Shown here: positions 58,395 through 64,000 of the stretch, piece by piece | Position numbering within the stretch: the stretch's first letter is position 1 | Layout: the number at the start of each line of letters is the position of its first letter | NCBI GenBank assembly: GCA_025024175.1 | Contig: QCXZ01000137.1 | Span: forward strand, 26,651,327 to 26,715,326 | DNA: 64,000 bases | Origin: Rhyzopertha dominica | Lineage: Eukaryota > Arthropoda > Insecta > Coleoptera > Bostrichidae | Reading direction: 5' to 3' | Position numbers and translations under genes: made by a program | Notes under the pieces: generated by a model | The model's input: only the letters and a program-made list of their open reading frames with translations | Told to the model about the DNA's origin: nothing | Databases searched by the model: none

Positions 58395-59060
58395 GTTCAT
58401 AACATTTGGAAACAGGCTAAAGTAATTGTTTTACCAAAGAAGGCGGATAGAACAGGCTGTGTGTGTTTGTGTGTATGCCTTATGCTTATGAAATGTTATA
58501 TCGAAAATTGTTCATAAGCAGTTGGTGGAATACTCTGAATAATCGTGAGCTATGTCTAGTCCTGATTTCGTCAATCCTACGGTATTCGCATTGCATTGAC
58601 TAAGATAAACGATGACATTGTTTAAGAACATATAAAAATAAAACAACAGTCCTGGTCTTACTAGACCTCTCAAAAGCTGCTGTCCAAATTTCTTTCCTAC
58701 CTAAGCTGTGGCACTCAATGGGTTTTATTAAAGCAAAACATATGACAGGGCGTGCCGCAGGGATCCATTTGCGGCCCATTATTGTTCAAAGCTTTTATTG
58801 CTGATTTAATCGCTACTTTTAAGCATTGTAGATGCACCTTTATATTGATAATGTGCACATTATGCTCGGTTTTGACTCTCAAGCCAAAGAATACGCAGAC
58901 CTTTTCTATGACTTGAAATCCATTTAATCGTGGATTAAAGCTCAGTACGCAAAAACAGTGCGAAACTACAGGTAGTAATTTGCATCTATGTCTAAATGAA
59001 CATGCCATTCCGTTCAGTAAAGAAGTGAAAAACTTAGGTGTTATAATGGAGAGGAAGCCA
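58395..59060 (+). pseudogene. jockey/CR1-like reverse transcriptase relic
   Basis: Plus-strand fragments in RT order: NIWKQAKVIVLPKKADRTG (normally WKxAxVxPxPK), SKIVHKQLVEYS (normally KVLEKIVHxQLxxYL), TVLVLLDLSKA (RT block with catalytic D in LDLSKAFD), GVPQGSICGPLLFKAFIADL (diagnostic RT block), LYIDNVHIMLGFDSQAKEYA (catalytic YADD degraded to YIDN), and HAIPFSKEVKNLGVIME (post-catalytic block). The YRPIS segment is deleted and stops and frameshifts are frequent, so it is dead. This is the clearest RT of the three jockey/CR1 relics, all on the plus strand. Confidence 0.87.
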
Positions 59061-59370
59061 AGATATGCACTTCAAGCATATAATGTCTGCTCTATTTGAA
59101 TCTTAAAAATGTTAGCCACCTGAAAATGTAAGATATCCTACTATCTGCTGTAAAACTAATGTAGTATGATTAACTAATGTTACCTAAACTAATTTTTTTT
59201 TTACAATTTATGGCAGTTTCTTAAAATTATCAGAACTAAATAGGATATAAAAAAGTACAAAACAGTTGCTTGCTCTATTCACTAAAGTTACCGTTCTATA
59301 TCCACATATCACCTATTTTGAAAGACATTCCTATGATTTCTTTGAATCTTTTTCTGTTACAGTAGAGTAA
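59061..59370. other. no feature recognised
   Basis: A+T-rich spacer between the RT relic and the family A element. It may include worn 3' sequence of the LINE. Confidence 0.35.
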
Positions 59371-60390
59371 CAGGGTCCGCCACCTAAAACTCCCCAGGCT
59401 AGTATTTTCTTTATTTTTTAGATACATCCTTAAGTTATATCTCAAATTGTAGTTTTTTTTTAATTTCTTTAAAAATAGCATAGTGGGTGTCTCAAAAATT
59501 TTTTGCAGTTTCTCATATTTTGCAAATAAAGTTAATTTTTGTAGCCTTACCGCGTATAATAAATATTGCTTCATAGTCGAATGCCGACTTTTGTCTTCTT
59601 CAATTTGTGTTATTACCATATATGCGTAATTTTTACTCATTCTTAGTGAATAACAAGAAAAACTAGTCGCCGCCATGTTCTGTTAATAGGGTTGTTCAGA
59701 ATGTTTAAGTGTTTTTTTAGTATATTATTACGATACAAATTATGCCTACATACCCATTGCTGCACACAAAACTTTAAAATTTGGAACAACTTTTAAATAA
59801 ATCAAGTACAAAGTTTGTTCTATAGAGAGGGAGGCTAGAAAATGAAACCCTGCGATGAGGCTAGTGCGTGATGTAGAAAACCAAACTAGCCTCATCGCAG
59901 GGTTTCGTTTTCTAGCCTCTCTCTCTTTAGAACAAAACTTATACTTATTTATTTAAAAGTTACTCCACATTTTGGGGTTTTGTGTGCAGCGATGGGTATG
60001 TAGGCATAATTTGTACCATAATAAACCGTTAAACTAACACTTAAAAAATTGTGAACAGCCCTATTAACAGAACATGGCGGCGGCGAGTTTTTCTTGTTTT
60101 TCATTAAGAAGGAATAAAAATTACGCATATTTGTAATGACACAAATTGAAGGAGACAAAAGTCGGCATCCAACTATAAAGCAATATTTATTATACGGGGT
60201 AAGGTTAAAAAATATTTACAAAAATTAACCTTATTTACAAAATATCATAATTTGCAAAAAAAAATTGGACACTCACTATGTTATTTTGAAAGAGTTCAAA
60301 AAGACCTACAATTTGACATATAACTTAAGGTTGTACCTAAAAAAAGATAAATAAAGTACGAGTCTGGGGAGTTTTAGGTGGCAGACCCAT
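59371..60390. mobile_element. foldback element family A, copy 2
   Basis: Starts CAGGGTCCGCCACCTAAAAC and ends with the worn complement GTGGCAGACCCA. The arms and the central CCTGCGATGAGGCTAGT hairpin match copy 1 at 14348-15316. The central spacer is the reverse complement of that in copy 1, so the two elements sit in opposite orientation. The long minus-strand frame at 59296-59676 is an arm byproduct. Flanks no longer show a clear TA duplication. Confidence 0.82.
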
Positions 60391-61389
60391 ACAAACGAAT
60401 ACAAACGGATAAACATAATCAACATAAGCATGCATATAATCAAAACAACTGCTAATAATTATACTGAATTGAAAAGTGTGTATACACAAACAAATAGTAA
60501 TTTGTACAGATTTGCAACAACAATTTTTGCGGTTTGACTTTATTGTCTTTTACATGTAAAAATTAAATAAAACCCAAACACATGTGTGTTGCCAGTGCAA
60601 TCCAACTTCACAGCTTATCATCTTCGTTTGTCGTTCTGCGACACCTTTGTCATAGCCGTAATCAAAATTTGACATGTATAAAGTCGACTTTAGTGATCAT
60701 AATATTNACTATGAAGCCGATTCTACCACATGGACAAGGAGAAAGAGGCGGGAAGTTGGCAACCTGCTACGTCTGTCAACCGCCAACACGTCAGTTTTTA
60801 GTGTTTCTGTATGGGTTTTCATATGGTTCAGATTTGGCCAAATGGAAGTAATTTATTAGATAGAAACTGAGCCCTGGACCGTTTAATAGCTAATCATTTG
60901 TTGATAGACTTCAACATAACACCACTTTACGACAACAAAAAGACAAGACGTGAATTGTAATTGACGGTAGGTATGTTAGATTTGAGACCACCCATTTTCG
61001 CTTCGTCTTCCTCAGTCAAGAAATCATAAGCTACCTTGGTGACTTTTTAAAATAAATACCCAAATATTAATGTAATGAAAAACATTATACAAAACAAATT
61101 GGCACATTTGGTGATAATTTTATAAGGAACGCTTTACACATATCAAAATTTTACCCCATATGCAGCTGTGCCTGCATATTCTGTTACTCTGAAGGGTAAT
61201 AGTGTATACAAGGTGGGGAAGAGGAACCAAATGCTTTTTAAATAATCATTAGTTTTAGCTCTACAAACATTTGTTGTTATAGAATATCGTACCAAGTACA
61301 ATGCGTTTTAAAATATTCATTAATGGAAAATTACATCAGGCATTTGATGTCCATTTTCGTTGATGCATTATTGAAGTTATTTACGATAA
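60391..61389. other. no feature recognised
   Basis: A+T-rich. Two overlapping frames near 60582-60859 (N at 60706) lack motifs. Confidence 0.35.
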
Positions 61390-61880
61390 TTGCCCTCTAC
61401 TCTTTCCAATAGGTCTTTGTTGATTCGAGTTATTTCTTTTAGTTCATCGAAGGTTTTGGTTTGGCCTCATAAACATGTGACTTTAGGTTCTCCAACACAA
61501 AAAAAAAACCCTGAAATTAGAAATTAGTTAGGAAACAGGCGGCGAAGAACAGCCGGTGTGTACGGCACATCTCTCGGCTCCATCTTGCTGAAACCACAAA
61601 TCTTGAAGATTCACACCTCTTCTTTGTAAATGAGGTATAAAAAAGGTGTTAACCATATTAGTGTAACGCTCAGATGTTACAGTTTTTAAATAGTTGCAAA
61701 TCATTCCAAATTTTCATACCGCGCCACGTTTCAAACTGTTACCTTAGGGCTATGCAGCGGTTTTTTATGTAATTCTTGCCACCCAATCCTGACAATTTTG
61801 CCTGTTGATGATCGGATTAAGGTGGAGATGGACTGCATCATTCACTATCAGTAACATGTTTTNATTCTGTTGCGCAGTAA
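61390..61880 (-). pseudogene. IS630/mariner-type transposase relic
   Basis: The minus strand reads NDAVHLHLNPIINRQNCQDW (normally SDExHFHLxGxVNKQNCRxW, with the first catalytic Asp lying just upstream of this block), then KPLHSPKVTV, VTSERYTNMVNTFF, LQDLWFQQDGA (second catalytic Asp present) and SHVYEAKPKTFDELK near the C terminus. The order matches the DDE domain of insect IS630/mariner-like transposases. Numerous frameshifts and stops, plus Ns at 61863, 61889 and 61902. It is related in type to 22320-22770 but not obviously the same family. No TIRs identified. Confidence 0.72.
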
Positions 61881-62819
61881 CCGACTGGNTACTCCTAACA
61901 ANACAATCGTATGTTGCTCTAACGTCCACGGCTTCGTGATGACACTGAAAGTAAAATGCTGTGAGTCAAGGAATGGCTCGTGACACACCGCATGCTCATC
62001 ACATTTTTTATAGCCGGGTACTACCCGATTAAAAAGCACTTGGTTCCTATGCCCCACCATGTATAAAGAAAATTAGCGTGGCGTATATTTGGGCTGCGCT
62101 CCGGGCTTAGGTAAATATTAAGCTTTGTCAGATGATACCGGTAACACCTATTCTTTGAAGGGACAAATCAAATATTTACCTTGAAGTTAGGAGCAAGAGA
62201 TGCATTTAGTTTTTAGGAGTACTCACCGCTTCAGGTTTTTAAAATTAATAAAATTGCCGTGTCACCTTATACATATATGTCTACCGGTATTTTTGTTGGT
62301 ATATGCACTTCATCGATTTCTTAATGTTTCTATCGGGCTTCAAGCCATGGAAAATACTGTTTGATTACTTTTACTACAACCTTTATCGCCGCTAATGGAG
62401 CTGTCTCTAGATCTCAATAAAGTATTACAAAAATACACACGTGACATGATTCTCACTTCACTTGATATCATTTGGCTTTCATGTGCAATTTACCATTCCT
62501 ATTTTCATCAAATTTAGTGTATGTTTGATTATGAATTAGTTACGAAATATGGTGAAGTCCTGCAATTAATGTGTTCATAATCCAATTTTATTATACATAT
62601 GCGGATAAAGGTTTATATAGTATAGTACTTTTTGTTTATAGTGCATATGTGAAAAATTATTTGATAATGTCATGGATTTTGGAAGCTGTGTAGTACTAAT
62701 GGATCTTCAAACGGAATTTTCGTATTAATTGCTCTGCATCCTATATACAACTACTGAGATCGTTTAAAGAGTGTGGCATCATTTTGAATTCTTTCTTGAA
62801 ATACTGTTTTGCATCTTAT
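61881..62819. other. no supported gene
   Basis: May contain the degraded N-terminal part of the upstream transposase on the minus strand (frame 61848-62060), without readable motifs. Otherwise A+T-rich. Confidence 0.3.
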
Positions 62820-63200
62820 TTAAACACTGAACGTTTTGACTGAAATGATCTTTCTGGCGGGAGAATTGAACCTTAGGCTGGTAGCGCTCCATGATGTTTG
62901 GTTTATTAATTGTGTCCAAGGTAAAGCCACATTTTGCCTTTGAGCGCAAGATTGCCTGAGGAGTCTACGTAAATCATGGAACCCTAAGCAGAACTTGACG
63001 ATCACTAATATGCCAATGCCGATGACAAAACTTTTCGATTAACTTCTTGTCGAAAAAGCACACGTTCTGTTGCTGTAACAAACGCTCATTACTTATCGCA
63101 AGCAGACTTAGGTTCCATTTTTGAACACCATGATCATCCTAGACTGACCAGAACGTGTCGCTAATAATCATTTTCTGCATACAGTCTTCTCCCTACTTGC
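62820..63200 (-). pseudogene. Tc1-like transposase fragment
   Basis: Minus-strand frames read FCLGFHDLRRLLRQSCAQR, preceded by EVNRKVLSSALAY (normally WxxVLFSDESRF). The nucleotide text CATGGAACCCTAAGCA is shared with 40324-40339 in the other Tc1-like relic, so both derive from one family. Only the region around the first catalytic Asp is readable, and the Asp itself is lost. Confidence 0.6.
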
Positions 63201-64000
63201 ATTATTGCCCAGGATCTTGGCTATTTCCATAAATCTATACAAGCCGCTTCCATCCTAATAATGTGCAATACATTGAAGGTCTAGCATACTGTTCTAAAAT
63301 GGTTAGGATTTAAGTTTTTAGTATTTTTACACTTTTTAGGATATAACTTATTCTGCTTATTCTGTGCTGGGTTGAATTATTGCGAATTCCCGACTTAACC
63401 AAACGACGTATTTAATGGCAGCAAATTTGATGTAGGCTAACATTAATTACATAACTACTTAAGTATCAAAAATTAGGAACACTTTATGTACATCAAAGGA
63501 TCCTAGTAAGTAAGGTTTTGCTAATGCTCAGCTCTTTCGTTTAAGTTTTCGAGTTGAAAGTTTGTCTGAAATTTAATTAAATCATTTGAATGTCGCTTGG
63601 AGCGCGTAATGTCTAATATAATTGTTTCATTACCGAGTCCATTTTATAATATAGGGCTTATGACATTAATCAAAATTGTTTCGTAATTGTACACCAGCGG
63701 ATACTAAAGGTTTCTTTGTTTCATTTAGCATTTATCTTACATATCCATTCTTTAAAGTTATTTGAAAAGCATTGGGTTCGCAAAAGTTGAAGGGTCCGTT
63801 GCTAAGCTCAGCTCAAACACATACTTAACTTCAATCATCAATCGTTGCCTTCATCACCAAACTGTCAATGACCTTCGTTCAATTATTCTAAATTGTAGTT
63901 TTGAAGTATACTGCGATTAAATGTTCTTAGGGTTTTTTCGAACTTACTAATGGTGTTATTTTCATGGGTTGTACCACTTTAATATGAACTTTTGTATGCA
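63201..64000. other. no feature recognised
   Basis: A+T-rich to the window end. Possibly includes worn N-terminal sequence of the Tc1-like copy near 63200-63260. Confidence 0.35.

Noticed and set aside
59296..59676. 126-codon minus-strand frame
   Set aside because: It lies in the left arm of the family A foldback; the matching frame in copy 1 is broken, so it is not conserved as protein.

Overview
The window looks like intergenic or intronic DNA from an arthropod, most likely an insect with a large repeat-rich nuclear genome. It is strongly A+T rich (about two-thirds by eye), has no bacterial-style gene order, and is full of decayed copies of transposon families typical of insects: Tc1/mariner and IS630-like transposases, jockey/CR1-type and other non-LTR reverse transcriptases, tRNA-derived SINEs, foldback elements, Penelope-like ends and hAT-like termini. 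Single N bases are scattered through it. No intact protein gene with a recognisable product was found, and no rRNA or functional tRNA gene. The host assignment is inference.

Layout. 1-9.5 kb is mostly unassigned A+T-rich sequence, with one plausible 3'-terminal coding exon near 1.6 kb and a CpG-richer island at 4.1-4.8 kb. 9.5-18.4 kb is a dense repeat cluster: two copies of an unnamed repeat (family C), a Penelope-like foldback, a SINE split by a TIR element (family B), a 969-bp foldback element with TA flanks (family A) and a pair of TIR ends (family D). 20.7-26.3 kb holds a heat-shock-like promoter next to a decayed coding stretch, two IS630/mariner-type transposase relics, an unrecognised minus-strand coding relic and a non-LTR reverse transcriptase relic. 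26.5 kb carries the most notable object, a nearly textbook type I hammerhead ribozyme motif on the minus strand. A second, more decayed copy of the same repeat lies at 45.7 kb.

27-35.5 kb contains an AAT/ATT microsatellite, a tRNA-Thr-like SINE, the second family B element, a 1.8-kb foldback and a second Penelope-like end. 36.4-42.3 kb contains two jockey/CR1-like RT relics, a Tc1-like transposase relic and a head-to-head SINE pair. 45-52.8 kb holds the second ribozyme repeat, another RT relic, a 480-bp foldback, a GC-richer segment open on both strands and a TIR element enclosing a tandem array of palindromic CpG-rich motifs. 54.4-55.2 kb is a non-repetitive island that may be conserved noncoding DNA. 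57.7-63.2 kb contains a third CR1/jockey relic, the second family A element and two more transposase relics.

Nothing here forms an operon or pathway. The shared theme is repeated insertion, nesting and decay of mobile elements. The small hammerhead-bearing repeat is the best candidate for an undescribed system, because its ribozyme core and long stem I are still intact in one copy.
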